NCBI GenBank assembly: GCA_029298735.1
Contig: JANSLP010000223.1
Span: 1-55,635 of the forward strand
Direction of reading: 5' to 3'
Origin: Ophiostoma sp. CBS 140.51
Taxonomy: Eukaryota; Ascomycota; Sordariomycetes; Ophiostomatales; Ophiostomataceae
Length of the DNA stretch: 55,635 nt
In this document: in pieces, positions 20,967 through 33,357 of the stretch
Layout: each line of letters begins with the position of its first letter
How positions within the stretch are numbered: the stretch's first letter is position 1
Position numbers and translations under genes: made by a program
The notes under the pieces: model-generated
The model's input: the letters and a program-made list of their open reading frames with translations, nothing else
What the model was told of the DNA's origin: nothing
Databases searched by the model: none

Positions 20967-22084
20967 GCGTACTTCCACTTTTGTTTTCCATTTACGAACT
21001 CATCCCGACCGACATCAATATATTTGTCCTACTCAGCGTCTGTTCTCCCACACCATCACCACCGCCCTGGACAATAAGATGACCTGGCAAGAAGGGAAGA
21101 AGAGAAGGGAAAGGGCTGCTACGAAAGTAAGATGTGCCCTCCTTCTTGTCCGGAAGACTGTGTACGTATATTGCGAAGAACCCATGTCTCCCTGGGTAAT
21201 AGGCTCATTCTGTTGTTAAAATATGGTGCTTGACTATCAGGGAGACGCCGACACAGGATGATTAACGTAAAGACGTTCTTATGGAAGGCCTGTCCCTGTC
21301 CACGGGGTTGAAGAATTTGGGGGATTGCTGTCGGTCGGAAGTAGTGGATGCCGATCACTTTAATTGCCCTTGCATGGGTTTTAAGTGGGAGGGTAGCTAC
21401 AGACAAAGCACGAAGGAGAGCGACAGACAAACTAACGAAAGGAAAGAGATGATGCCAACGACGATGAATGGAAAAAGCGGTCGACTGAACAAAATTAACC
21501 CAACTCCGAGAGAAAGGCAAGACAAATGCCACCACTAACAAAATGTCTCGCCTGTCACAACGTTGAGGGGAGTAGACGAGTCAAGCGGACGTTGGGGCAA
21601 CCGCTGGCGAGACGCCAACAATTAACGATGTTATTGGACGTCGTTCGGTCTTTACCGACATCTGTACCGACACTCCGTCACCACATTTATTGTTTACGAT
21701 GCTGTGTTGAGAGTACGACTCCTCGTTTGTTTACCTCTCACCAGCTCACAGTCACACCCATTATCCACCCGTCTTACACGGGATGAAGGACCGAAACGAG
21801 GCCGACAACAGACGCCGGTACAATTACCGTGTGGTTTTGTCGAGAGACTCGCCTCCCGAGGTGTTGCACCCGTCGCTTCATCTCTCTCGTCTTCGTAGGC
21901 TCACAGCAGACTTGGTCTTACCACTAGACACGGCTATTGGTAGGGACAGGCCACAACGGTCACACGGGACCTGTCGTCAGAGCGGAGATGCTGTGCGGTT
22001 CCTGAAAGCTGTGGGAGCCGTGTTAAGTATTGTCTTGCTCGTCTTTCTCGGGAATCCTGTTTGTGCGTCCACGGGCAAAAGCAT

Positions 22085-22117
22085 GTCGACGACTTTAGTG
22101 TCGACTTTAGTGTCGAC
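22085..22117. repeat. 12-bp GTCGAC-containing tandem repeat
   Basis: TTTAGTGTCGAC occurs twice in a row, preceded by a partial copy. Each unit holds a GTCGAC palindrome. Function is unknown. Confidence 0.7.
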
Positions 22118-23362
22118 TGTTCACGCATGACGCTGTGCCGTAGATGCTGTGCTGTTCGTTTTGCGCCGCTGAGTTGTTCTTATTCTCTGTTGCTCTGCCG
22201 TACAGCTCTTCCGGTGCAGTGCTCTGTCAAGAAAGAAGTCGTGCATCGCAGGGCATACACCTCTGGACAGTTTCCTATTGGATCCGTGAACGAATCGAGT
22301 CGTCGCCGCTCATCTTTCTGGAATTCTGTCAAGGTGGTTTTCGCGTAGAGTACAGAGGTCAGCAGCAGTTGGAAGCTGTCGCAGGTCGGAAGAATGTAGG
22401 AGAATAGAAGCTTGTGAGCTTGTTTCGAGAAGGGTCTCTTTCTGGAAAAACCTCATTTACCTGGCGCTCATCAACGAAACGATCGCCGGGGATGTGCCTC
22501 TTTTGAACAATTTCCCAAGAAACGCAGGGTGGCGGGATCTGTGAAGGCAGATCTGTGAAGGCACTTTTACACTGGAAAACTAAGGTGAGGAAAGCCACAC
22601 TGCAGAGGGCAGACGCAGATGAAAGGCAAAGCGATCGACGGCATTCCAGGAATTGCTCTGAAAAGACTTTTTTGGTAGAGTGCTTGTCTGGTCTCAGCCA
22701 ACACTTTGACTGGCATGCCAATGGGTGTCTCAGAATGTCTGTTTGTGGTTGGGAGTTCGCTGGTCGCAGGCTAGGTGACATCACTTTTTTTTTCTCTTTT
22801 TCTTGAGATGCCACCCGTTGAACGGTTCCAGCCATTCAGAGGAGCATGCAGTAGCGTTCATTCCAGTCGACCGCTGCCAAAAGACAGCCAAAAGAAAGAA
22901 AGACAGCGCACTCACCTGCCAAAAGAGCCGAGACAGTAGACTGTGCGGGTAGTAAAAAAGCGAGGAATGCGGCCAAGGAAGGTAAAAAGGGTGGAAAGTA
23001 AATGGAGAGGGGAGGGAAATAATGAGAGACTGGAGGGCGAGAGGCGTTAAAAAGAAGGTGTAATGGAAGCCGGTAATGGGGATGATGTTCAGAGGGCAAG
23101 ACACAAAGATTGTCGCGATGGGCAAGGCACGCGACTTGACAAGAGAACCGGCTTTCGACGACGTCCTTTATGTATGAACGAGTGCATTTTTGTGTGCTGT
23201 GTTCCTCTTGCCTTTTCTCTTCTCTCTTTCGATTCTCTCTTTGATTTTGTTCTTGATTCTTTCTTGATTCTTCTATTGTTGTATCTTGTTTTCTTTTATT
23301 CATCTTTTATTTTCTTCTCATACTTCTTTTCAATTGTTTTTCTTCGTTCATCCTCACACACA

Positions 23363-24236
23363 ATGACTTCAATTATGCCACCAACACCGACGCCCACGGG
23401 CCCGCGCAAGGTGCGCCGCCGAAACCAAAATGGAGACCCGAATGCAACAGCACCGGGAAGCCGGATCCCGACGGCAATCGTCAGACCATCAGGGACGTGG
23501 ACCAACAACTCGTCGACAACAGCCTCTCGGTTCAAGCCCATGACCATCCGTGTCGTCACCCCCGAAGACGAGGCGGCGGGCAGCGAGAGTGATATCGACA
23601 ACGACAGCGACACCGGCAGTGATCTCATCCGCGACCTGGCCGTCGACTCCGACTTCAACGACGACGACGTGTTTATGCCCATCATCCAGGCCACGGCCGT
23701 CAAGACACAGCGTGCACAAGCAACGACAAGAACGGTCAAGAAGAAGGCGTCATCAACGAAAGTGACAGCATCTAATAATAGCCGTGCGCCGCCATCTTCA
23801 TCTCCACAAGAGGATTCCTTCCCGCCTGCATTGGTTGCGTGAGTACTATCTTCTGCGTTGTTTTTGCATGTATTTCTGCATGCATTTCTGCATGCTTTGT
23901 TTATGCTTTCCTTCTTTTCCTTCGTTCCTCGTTATGCTGGTAGTCCCGGTATTCTGTCAGTGTCCGATTCGTGCATTTTGAATCTTCCCCTCTTTCGTCT
24001 TCACCCTCTTCTTCCCCTCCAGGTTGTTGTGTCGGTGTGACGACAGGAACAAGGCAGAGAAAGGATCGAGTCCAGGATCCCAGGATCGAGTCAACCAAAG
24101 AACGACGACAACTCTGAAAGCCGAAGCCGACCAACGACAAGGCATTTCCAAAAATACGCTACCCTTCACCCTTCTTGACAATGACAACAAATGCCCTGCA
24201 ATCTGCATCTGCAGAATGACAGGGGTCGAGTGGTGA
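23363..24236 (+). CDS. small acidic/low-complexity protein of unknown function
   Basis: I do not recognise this protein. The ATG at 23363 follows a CT-rich leader ending in CACACACA. The first part is Pro/Thr-rich with a basic patch (RKVRRRNQNG), then an acidic Asp/Ser stretch (about residues 70-105) and a Lys/Ser-rich end. The frame meets a TGA at 23840-23842, which lies inside a perfect donor GTGAGT at 23839. Splicing to the acceptor CTCCAG ending at 24022 keeps frame and adds 71 residues containing several cysteines (LCRC, CPAICIC), ending at 24236. So it is either a 159-residue protein or a 229-residue spliced one. I favour the spliced form because of the consensus donor and pyrimidine-rich acceptor. 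The charge pattern would suit a nuclear protein. Confidence 0.5.
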
Positions 24237-25586
24237 GGGGTTGCAGGGGTATCACCACAGGGGCTCTTCAGCGTCAACTCTCGCTCCTCACTTCTCCTCT
24301 CAGTTCTCCTCTCAGCCCTCCCCCATTACACCTTGATTCCGCTATCCGCCCACCACCACCTACAACACCCACAACACCCACAACGGAACAAACGAGCTTA
24401 AATTGAAATTGCCAGTCGATGTGGATCCACTTTCAAGGTGCACAGCTCCCACAGCTTCCACTCAGCTTCGCAGCTTTTCTCTTTTTCTCGCTTCATCTTC
24501 CTGCCGGCGTCAACAGAGAGCGGCAGTCAGACCTTGTCAGCAGCAGGGGTCTTGTCCATCGTGAAGTGACCGAAAAGGAAACGAAAGCGATGAGTGAGAA
24601 TTGCGAGAGCAGATGAAGAGTTGATGAGATTGAGAGAAATCAAAGTGATGATGAGAAAATCAAAAAGAAATCAAAGACGACAACTCTCATCTTTTTTTTT
24701 TTTGTCTTCTCTCCATTGTTTCCTCACCATTGACCCTCTTCTTGTCTCGTCTGTCCGCCCAGAATCTAAACCAAGCCACAAATACCACCACGCCGGGTCC
24801 CAAACACCTCACAGTCATCCATCGATGCAACACCGCCCGACAAAGCTCATTCCCTCTCGGGGCTGAGCTTTTGTGAGGAGTCTGTGTTGAGGTGTTTTGT
24901 ATTGACGCTCGTCCTCAACTCGCTTTCGTTTCGTTGTCGGCTCTCACGTTTCGCCGTCATCGCTTCTGCACCAATGACTTTTGTCGTCGTCTCTCTTTGT
25001 TCCTCTTTTCGTCGACTTTACGAAAATAAGATTAAACTTACGCCCTTCGCTCGTTAGCCAGGGCAGTTTTTCTTTGGCGTTCTTCTTTCTTTACACAATA
25101 CTAGCCTTGGCAGCCGTTGTTGACGCCAGGCCGTGCACCAGTCAACGACTTGCATCCTACTCCTCTTTTCCGCCCACTCCCACAAACTCTCCCACTTCTC
25201 CAACAGCTTTCGTTTCTTATCTTCCTTCTTTTTGCTTCGCTTTCCGTTTCTTTTCTCGCCTATTTTCTCTCCGACGTTCTCCTAGCCTCTGTCTAGACTG
25301 TTTTTAGTGAAGCTTTTTCACGGACCACTTTGGCTCTTTTCTTTTTCTGTTCTTTCTTGTTCTCTCTTTGTTCTTTTGTGGCCCTCATTTTCGAATACGG
25401 GCGCTGCAGGTTGACGCTCTCCACGTTCTCTGCAAGTGTTGGTGCTAGTGTTGGCGAGTCTAATTTGCGCACTGGCCCGTTTTTGCACATCTTTAAGGGG
25501 CAACACGAGCATCAGAAGCGAGCGCAGCGAGCGACATCAAGAACAAAACGACGAAAACTAACATTTTTTGCTACTCTCCCTCTCAG
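24237..25586. other. intergenic region and leader/intron of the F-box gene
   Basis: No domain-bearing frame is found in these 1.35 kb. The sequence is CT-rich from 24930 onwards. The segment just before 25587 looks like the end of an intron: ACTAAC at 25557-25562, then a T/C tract and CTCAG ending at 25586. A first exon of the following F-box gene should therefore lie somewhere in this stretch, but I could not locate its start or donor with confidence. Confidence 0.5.
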
Positions 25587-28500
25587 CTTCCTGCAAGACG
25601 ACACAGATCTTTGGGATGACCAGTTTGCCGACTTTTTGAAAGAGTCTCTCGACGCCGACACGGGGGCAGGCAGCAACAGCAAGAGCGACCAGAAAGAATA
25701 CGCCTACAGCAACGCCCACACCAACCCGCGCGTACCTGCATCGGCTCCACCACGCTACCCGTCTAGTTCAGCGAGGCTGCCAGAGAGCACAGCGAACAAC
25801 AAGATGGCTGCCTCTGTCGGCGCTCCTCCCACGATTGCCGGCCTGTTGCAGAATGTGCCTTCTCGTCAAGCGCTTTCAAAATCAAATATGAGCGGCAGTC
25901 CATCTCTGGCCCGCCACGCACTCGTCGAGTCGTATGTTCCTGCACCTCTCCGCATCGAGAAGAAGCAGCCGCAACAACAAGTGCAGGCCCAACAAGCAAC
26001 CTTTCAGACGGCGACGCCTCCTTTGGCGCAGCAATCACCTGTCATGCAACAGTCAACAGAAGACTTTGTTCGGCGGACGGACCGGAGCATGGCACGGCAG
26101 CAGCAGCAACAACAACAGCAGCAGGCCATGATGCAGCAGCAACAGCCCGCACCGCAGGTACAGGCCTCTCAACAACAAACACCTGCTCAGGCACAGAAGC
26201 ACTCGCAGACACAGCAATATATCCAGCAGCAGGCACAGTATGCCCAGCAACAGCAACAGCAGTTCAACCAGCAGCAACAGTATGCTCTGCAACAACTTCG
26301 TCAGCGCAGACCGTCCAACGCTTCTCACGTCTCGTCGACATCGGCGACCTCCCAGCAGTCTTCGTACACGACCTATGCCGGCCAAATGTCGCAGATGGCC
26401 CAGGCTCACGCACCATCCCACGGCCACCACCTCCGCGGACCCAACGGCGCACCCTTCCAGTGGCAGCGGCCCGCACCCATCAAGCCCACCAAGCCGATGA
26501 AGCGCCGTGCTCCGGGGGAGATGTTTGCGGCTCTGCCGGGGGAGGTCTTGGAACTCATTCTGGATGAACTCAAGCGCTCGCACATGGAAGACCCGCACAG
26601 CTGCGCGACCTGCTGGATGCGCGATGCTGGCAGCATGGCCGTCACCGCCCGCAAGATGCTGAAATATGCGCGCGTCGCCCTGTACGAGGGCATCGAGATT
26701 GTCGGTGCGGATGCCGTGCACGCGCGCCACCAGCCCAAGAAGAAGTTGAAATCGAAAGAGGCACAGTCGGCACAGCAGGCAGCCCTCCTCCAGAACTCGA
26801 GACTGTCGTTGTTGCTGCGCACCTTCCGGGGCAGCCCGCAGATTGCCGCTATTGTGCGGACGCTCAGAGTGCCGCCCACATTCTCGTCACCCCTCCTTAC
26901 TTCAGCAGTTTCCCCCGAAGAGTACGACACCTTGGTCGCCTCCGTCGTCTCGGCCTGCCCCAACGTGGAGCGTGTCCTGGGCTACTACCCGGCCTATGAC
27001 CACGCCACGCACAGCCGGTACGCCGCCGCGCTGGCCTCGCGCACCCGCCTCAAGGAGGCCAACTGGGTCGTGGCGCCTCTCCTGTCCCAGGAGCAGCTGG
27101 AGCAGCAGGCCCGGGAGGAGAGAGAGAAGGATCTGCTCCTCGCTCAACAACAACAAAAGCAACGCTCCCGCGCCAAGTCCTTCTCCCACATGATGCGCCC
27201 AACCTCGCCGCCGTCGCCACCCACATCGCCGCGACTCGTGCAGGACGATGACTCTGCGTTTGGTCCTCTTGTGCGGACGCGCACGGGCTCGGCTGCCGGC
27301 ATTCCTGCTGCATCGACGGCCGTCCCGTTGACACCCCGCCACTCGGCCCGTTTCCTCAACCACCACATCCACTGGCAGTACCTTGCGACCCTCACAGTAC
27401 ACTGCCAGCCGGGCGCCACCCTCACGCCCACGACTCTCCTGGTCGATGCGCTCATGTACCTGCCGGCCCTGCAGAATTTGTACCTGTCGCACCTGCCCGC
27501 GGCCGCCTTTGACGACTCCAGCCTGCTGGCCCTGCCGCCCCTCAAGAAGCTGTCCCTCGTGCATATGCCGGGCCTCACATCCGACGGCATGTCCACGTTC
27601 GCCACACGCGGCACCAGCCGGTCACTGACCGACCTGTCGCTCATCCACTGCGGACTGGACTCGTTGCCCGCGTTGGCCCGTATTCTCAGCAAGCTGGACA
27701 AGCTGACGTCGTTCTCGCTGGTCCAGCAGCAGGCGCCTGCCCTCCCCTCGGGTGAAGTCATATGGCTGTTTCCCTACCTGGCATCGCCTTCCCTAAAAAA
27801 GCTGCACTGGGATGTTCCGGCGCCAGCACCTGCAGCTGCGCCCGCAACAGTGTCCCCCTTCGGGTCTGTCCTCCCTGGCGACGTCGTCCTCGCCCGCAGC
27901 ATTGCCGCCCAGGGGTTCCCCCAGCTGCGCCAGCTGCGCACACCCTGTGACCCGGAGGGACTATTCCAGGCGCTGTGCAAGCCCCAGGAGCGGGTGGATC
28001 TGCCGAGGGACAGGTACAGAGCGTTGGGGACGAGCTATCCGGCGGCGTTTGGTGCGTCGACGGCAGCGACACCCTCCTCCTCCAAACCCTCCACGGCGGC
28101 TTCGCCGCCTTCGGCCGGCCACCGCCACCGCTACTCCGAGTCGTCCGTCTTTTCCGCCTCTTTCGGATCGCACTCGCGGACCAACAGCAGCGCCTCCTTT
28201 ACGTTCAGCAAGTCGTCCGCTGCATCGTCGGCGGCATCCTCGCCGTCGAGTGCGTCGAGTGCGTCCAGCGCTTCGAGCGCGTCGTCCGCCTCCTCAGCAT
28301 CATCTGCCGGCGAGTGGGAATGCTCTAACCTGTCGCAGGCGCGCCTCGCCGCCCAGCACCGCATCGATGCCTCCCGTCGGGCGCCGCGGATGCTCGTCAA
28401 CGTCACCGATGAGAATGGCCGGCTCGTCGATAAGTACGGTCTGGCGGGGTTTGTCGGCACGGTGGGGAGTGAGATCAAGTATCATTTGCTGCCAGATCAA

Positions 28501-28749
28501 GGTGCGACGGATAATAATGGTGGGATGGTGACGATGGAGGACTACCTCGAGACGTCGAAGACGTCGACAGATAAGGTCGAGAAGACTGAAAAGACGGCGC
28601 CAGCCGCCTCAGGAAGTGCCTCGTCTGCTGACACAGACTCGCCGTGCACCGGCCAGTGGAACACGAACTGGGAAGTTCCCCAGAAGAAGGACCGCGAGCG
28701 GTGGTGGCATGCTGAGCGGCCGCGTGTCAGGACAGTCAAGTTGATTTAG
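25587..28749 (+). CDS. F-box protein with poly-Gln N-terminal region
   Basis: F-box proteins bring substrates to SCF ubiquitin ligases. The main exon runs from the acceptor at 25586 to the TAG at 28749. The first in-frame ATG is at 25804, which would give 981 residues. The segment before it (DTDLWDDQFADFL) looks like real protein, so an upstream exon is likely. After an intrinsically disordered part come Gln-rich runs at about 26095-26320. The F-box starts at ALPGEVLELILDEL (about 26535). The part from about 27350 to 27780 has leucine-rich-repeat-like strands (LQNLYLSHLP, LKKLSLVHMPGL, LTDLSLIHCGLDSLP). A Ser/Ala-rich low-complexity block lies at 28150-28310, and the C terminus is conserved-looking and basic. 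The substrate is unknown. The F-box call is from sequence pattern, and the leucine-rich repeats are irregular. Confidence 0.7.
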
Positions 28750-29456
28750 GCGCGTCGAAGAGTCGAAGAGTCGAAGCGAAGCCGAGACGATGAGACGATA
28801 AGAGAGAAGATGATGGATGTGTGGAAGACGAAATTGATACCACGGACGGGGTGTGTACGATAATGATGGAGAATAGGGGCTGTTGGTGCACAAAAACGGA
28901 AGGCGCCTGCGAACACGTCGAGCGCACCTTCCTTTACGATTTACGAACGACATTTCTCATATTATTTTTTTTCTTCTTTTCTTCTGCTTTTTTTTTCTTT
29001 TTGTCTCTTTTCTTTCTCCTGTACTATTCTATGATTCCCCTCGGCGCAGACTGATTTGAATACAAGAATTAAACTGATATACGACTCGATGCAAAGGAAG
29101 CCTGTCACTTAATGACCTCTGCTGTATCTCCGCCAATCTCCACGGTGCTCGGCGTTAATTTGTAGCGGAATACGCTGTAATCCGGCTGTCGTCGGTACCG
29201 GAATTGCCACTGTCGCAGCGTGCGCAGTTGTCGCCGAGTCTTGCCCGAGCGCTAAAAGCTGTCAATGCAACGCTGTAAAATGGGATTTGGCCAGTCACAG
29301 GCCTAACCCACGACGTCATATTATCCCCACGTCCCGGACCCGACTACTTTTTTCACATTCCGCTTTCGCTCAAAGCTCTCCAAGACAAACTTGACATCGT
29401 CGACAACGACATCCACGTCGACACCCACGTCAACCTCCACTACTACCACACACAAC
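28750..29456. promoter_or_regulatory. intergenic region upstream of jac1
   Basis: This 0.7 kb region lies between two plus-strand genes. It has a T-rich tract at 28960-29020 and a CA/AC-rich leader just before the ATG at 29457. No gene is seen. Confidence 0.45.
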
Positions 29457-30359
29457 ATGCCATTCACAGCATTACCTGCCATGCTTGGCCGTGCACCATT
29501 ATGCGCACAGTGCGCCCGAGCGGCGAGGCGCGCGACGACGGCGACGTCCTTCTCAGCGACGACGCCACGATCCTTTTCTCGATTGACGACGACTTCACGA
29601 CGGACAACTGTGCCCGCGCGGTCTCTGTCTCTACAGCAGACGCGTCTCTTCTCGTTGTCGTCCCGTCTCTCGACACCTGCTCGCAGCCAGCCCGCGTCCT
29701 CCTCTTCCTCTGAAACTTCCTCTCCCTCCGCCGGCACCTCCGACGCGCCCCAAGGCCCGCCCTCGTTTTACGCTCTCTTCCCCAAGACGTTTCCACTCGG
29801 TGGACCCCCGGTCGGGCCCTTTCACGTGGATATCAGGGCTCTGCGGACCGAGTTTCTGCAGCTGCAAGCGGCGGCGCATCCAGACTTTCACCATTCGGCG
29901 GGGGCGAGCAGCGACGCGAGCACCTCCGACTCGGGCGCAGGACACTCCAGCGCCCGCGCCCGCGCCGAAGCCTTGTCGTCCCTCATCAACGAGGCCTACC
30001 GCACACTGGCCTCCCCGTTGTTGCGCGCCCAGTACCTGCTGCGGCAACGCTTCGATGTCGACCTGGCCAATGACGAGTCGACGCTGTCGGGAGGATCTGG
30101 AAAAGACATGGAGCTGTTGATGGCCGTCCTTGAAGTGCGCGAAGAGATTGAAGGGGCCAAGTCGGAAGAGGACTTGGACCCCGTCCGGGAGGCCAACAAC
30201 ACACGCATGAAGGCCAGTGAAGAAGTGTTGAGCGACGCTTTCAGGGCGGACGACGCGGCGGTGGCTCAGCGTGAAGCGGTGCGGCTGCGGTACTGGGTCA
30301 ACATTGATGATGCGCTGCGGAACTGGGAGCGGGGCAAGGATATTGTGCTGGAGCACTAA
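29457..30359 (+). CDS. jac1: mitochondrial J-protein co-chaperone Jac1/HscB
   Basis: Jac1 recruits the mitochondrial Hsp70 to the scaffold Isu, so that iron-sulfur clusters can be passed on. The 300-residue protein starts with about 70 residues rich in Arg, Ser, Thr and Ala with almost no acidic residues, a classic matrix-targeting presequence. The J-domain follows: FYALFP (104-109), a helix ending in the invariant HPD (141-143), a low-complexity Ser/Ala/Gly loop, then AYRTLASPLLRAQYLL. The C-terminal three-helix Isu-binding domain begins with MELLMAVLEVREEIE, the expected Leu/Met/Glu pattern. The ATG at 29457 was chosen because the frame upstream has no ATG. No intron is seen. The loop after HPD is longer than in yeast. 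Confidence 0.92.
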   Translation: MPFTALPAMLGRAPLCAQCARAARRATTATSFSATTPRSFSRLTTTSRRTTVPARSLSLQQTRLFSLSSRLSTPARSQPASSSSSETSSPSAGTSDAPQGPPSFYALFPKTFPLGGPPVGPFHVDIRALRTEFLQLQAAAHPDFHHSAGASSDASTSDSGAGHSSARARAEALSSLINEAYRTLASPLLRAQYLLRQRFDVDLANDESTLSGGSGKDMELLMAVLEVREEIEGAKSEEDLDPVREANNTRMKASEEVLSDAFRADDAAVAQREAVRLRYWVNIDDALRNWERGKDIVLEH

Positions 30360-31162
30360 AACGAACGAGTGCGAAGCGCGAGTGAGCAACTGCATCACAG
30401 AACGGCCGACATTTGGATCGGGGGAGGACGAGGATAGGACATCCCAGGCACACAATCTTGTTGATTGCATCTGACAAATTCAACGTTTACGATATGGACG
30501 AGATGAAAGCCATAGAGCCATAGAATGGAAATAGGAGATGAAAATCCTATTAAGAATAGCATGCCACATTTTACTATTCATTTGCCAAACAATAGCCCTC
30601 CACGGGCGGGCTGTGGAGAATACCGCGTAGTGGCCCGTGAGAGTTGAAAACGACAAAGAAAACGACAAATTAGGGGGACCTCTGGGCATCTTACGTGCTC
30701 ACCGTATGACGATATCCTGGTTTCTGTTAAGGGAGACAGAATGAATCGGACGAGGACGCCTCGGCATACCCAATGCAGTATCCGAGCAATGCCGTCAAAG
30801 GTTCTAGGTAGGGCGTGGGGGCAATATGGAGGAACTGTGGAGGTGAGGGGGGATAAGAAGGGGTGAGAGTGCAGAGAGTTTGACAGCGGGATCTGGCATG
30901 CCGTGGTGCTCATGTCAAAAAGACGAGACGCAAAACATATTGCTAAGAATAGATGAATAACATGTTATCTTGAGCCCCCTCTCCGCTCCTCCTCCTTCTG
31001 CGTCTCCCGTCTCCCGTCTCCCTTTTTCAACCGGCGAAAGAGGCCAGGCCACGGGACCTTGCTCATTGACATGCAAGTCATAGCTGGGGGGCGGTTGAGG
31101 GCAGTTTGAGTGAGAAAATGATGGCGATCGGTGTTGACGTGACGGGCAAAAAGAAACATGTG

Positions 31163-31279
31163 TGGGGTCGGTGAGGCTCGAGCTCACGGCCTCAGGATGT
31201 GCCAATCTTTGGGATACGGCTCATCTCGACATATCGACAACTATGAGACCTACGTGCTAGCCAACTGCGCCACGATCCC
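31163..31279 (-). tRNA. tRNA-Met(CAT), elongator type, with 43-nt intron
   Basis: On the minus strand the sequence folds as a tRNA. Exon 1 is 31279-31242 and exon 2 is 31198-31163; the 43-nt intron (31241-31199) sits one base after the anticodon, at the usual place. The anticodon loop reads CTCATA before the intron, giving CAT. The U31-U39 opposition seen in eukaryotic elongator tRNA-Met is present, which supports elongator rather than initiator. A T-rich polymerase III stop (TTTCTTTTT) follows about 8 nt downstream. Odd points: an A4-C69 mismatch in the acceptor stem, a C11-A24 mismatch in the D stem, and C instead of the near-invariant T54 in the T loop. It may be a diverged or decaying copy. 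Confidence 0.75.
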
Positions 31280-31299
31280 CAATGTTGTTCTGGAGTGGG

Positions 31300-31345
31300 T
31301 GGGTTTTGTGGATTTTGTGGATGTTGTGGATGTTGTGGATGCTGT
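31300..31345. repeat. TTGTGGAT-type tandem repeat
   Basis: Units of TTTTGTGGA and TTGTGGATG are repeated five times immediately upstream of the tRNA-Met gene (which reads leftward). Confidence 0.7.
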
Positions 31346-31511
31346 AATTTTGTCGCCGGTCGAAACAAATAGATGAAGCCGGGTATGTAGTGTCGATGAC
31401 GATGACGCACGATGAGGTGGGGAAGGGTGTGGATGTATGTGCTTTTACTCAGTAGATTGGGAAACAGTCGATATACGATGTGTTGGCATATCTCTCACGA
31501 TGTGTGTATCA

Positions 31512-31540
31512 ATGGGCAATCAATGGATCAATGGATCAAT
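31512..31540. repeat. ATCAATGG tandem repeat
   Basis: The 8-bp unit ATCAATGG is repeated three times, with a related copy just upstream. No function is visible. Confidence 0.65.
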
Positions 31541-33357
31541 GGATACAAGAAACCGAAACCGAAAGATTGCGCTTGTACAAATATATTTCTTGCAGACAAC
31601 AATCTTTGGTGGAAACTGGAGAGTGAGAAGAAGAGTGGGCAGGGAGTGGAATCGACAGAACCAAGGTTGTGGAAACATGGTTGGCACAACCAGCCAAAAC
31701 TCTTCCCAAGACCACAAACCAAGAGATAGCCAAGGCAACCACTCAAAGAAAGCTGCGGTTGTGTGAGCTGTTCTCCTTGGTATCATTTATTTTCGGTCGT
31801 TCTCCTCACGATTTTATTTTCATATTTCTTGCCAACTCCTTCACGATATCCACACACAGGGGAAAACACTCATGTGGGGTTGATCGTCTATTTACGACAG
31901 AGCCGATTCTCCGAATACTGACAGTCAACCCTGCTGTTGAATCATTATGTCGTTTATTCGCGGTTTATCTCCTGTGCACGCCCTCTGTCCGTCGTTTTGT
32001 TTGTCTGGTTGTTGATCACTGGTTACTGGTTGACTCCAGTCTGGAGGATTGTCCTCGCTTGCAGTTTCGTATCTCGTGTAAATGTATTTCCAGTTACAAA
32101 GTCCCCATGTACATGTGAGTTGCAGTCGTTTAGCGACGATGCAATACCTGCAGTCGCAACGGCATCGATATTGATCGCCTGTGGACACAGCCGCGCCCCT
32201 TGCAGGCTGTCACTGTCAAATATCACTGTCAAACTGTCAACATTTCGGTGCAGCTACGGTTGCAGTGGAACCCCATTTCCTGGGATCGGGTGCCAATGTG
32301 CCAATGTGCAACATGGCATGCACTGCAACGCTTCGCCCTGCATGTTTCCCCAGGCACTCGTCCGCAACACGCAAACTCACCGTGGTGAAAGTATCTTGCC
32401 GAGATGCGCAAATATCAATTTGTCGTGTTGTGTGTCGTAAATGTGGATTTTAGTGAAGAGACCTGTTTTTCCATTTCATATGTGCAACAACATTGTAAAC
32501 ACCCCAGACAGCTGCCCCAGAAAAAGTGCATCAGCAGGAATCCTTCCCAGAGTGTGCGTGTCCGAGCAGACTCTCCAAAAATGGACAATCTTCAATTCAC
32601 TTCCAATTGACAGAATCCGCTTTATCCGATAATTGACGCACTTGACAACGGTCTGCGCGCAGAATTGCGCTGCCTCGTATCGTCGCACGTTTATTTTTCT
32701 TAATTCGAGGTACAGGGGGACGATACATCAAATCACACAGAAATACGACGTGCTGGAGAGGCATCACAAAAACGTGGCTCGGTTGCATTCATCGCGTCTC
32801 GTCACAATTGTCAAGAAATTCAGGATTTGCGGTGCAGGCTCACAGGCCATCAAATTAAGAGATGGGATCGAGATGAGGGACTCTCACAACTGCATCAGGA
32901 TTGCACCACCAGTGCAACAAATAGTTGGTGAATTAAGAGTCGAGGCAGGGCAGCGAGCAACTTGAGTGAGAATCTCTTAATTGCTTACCCTCGTGACTAT
33001 CACAGTGTACTTTACCTTTTTATGCTGTATCGGGGACGAACTTGTGGATTTTCAAGGAACAAACTGACAGAGTAAACCAGTCTTTCGGCTTTTGAGGGCG
33101 AACATTGTATATCGGACTTTCCTTTCCCTTTCTTCTCATCTCTTCTCCGTACTCCTTCTTCCTCCGTCTCGCGGTCAGCCACACACGAGACTAACACGGC
33201 ACACGATGTGACGTTCTGAACCGAGCGCAAAGCGCACAACGTCCACACTCGGCTGCTTCTCGACTTATCTTTAGGCCATCCATCTTGTCCGTCTCGTCTT
33301 TCAGATCTGTCGTCATTTGATGTGTGCCTCGGCCAGCGGTGTACACTCTCGTAGCCG

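Larger units (their letters stand above)
20297..23362. other. 3.1 kb intergenic region
   Basis: I find no frame with a recognisable domain or convincing codon use in these 3 kb. Short repeats occur at 20933-20966 (TTTTTGTCG units) and 22085-22117 (TTTAGTGTCGAC units). The last 150 bases before 23363 are very T- and C-rich, typical of a fungal leader on the plus strand. The region could hold a non-coding transcript or the promoter of the next gene. Confidence 0.5.
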
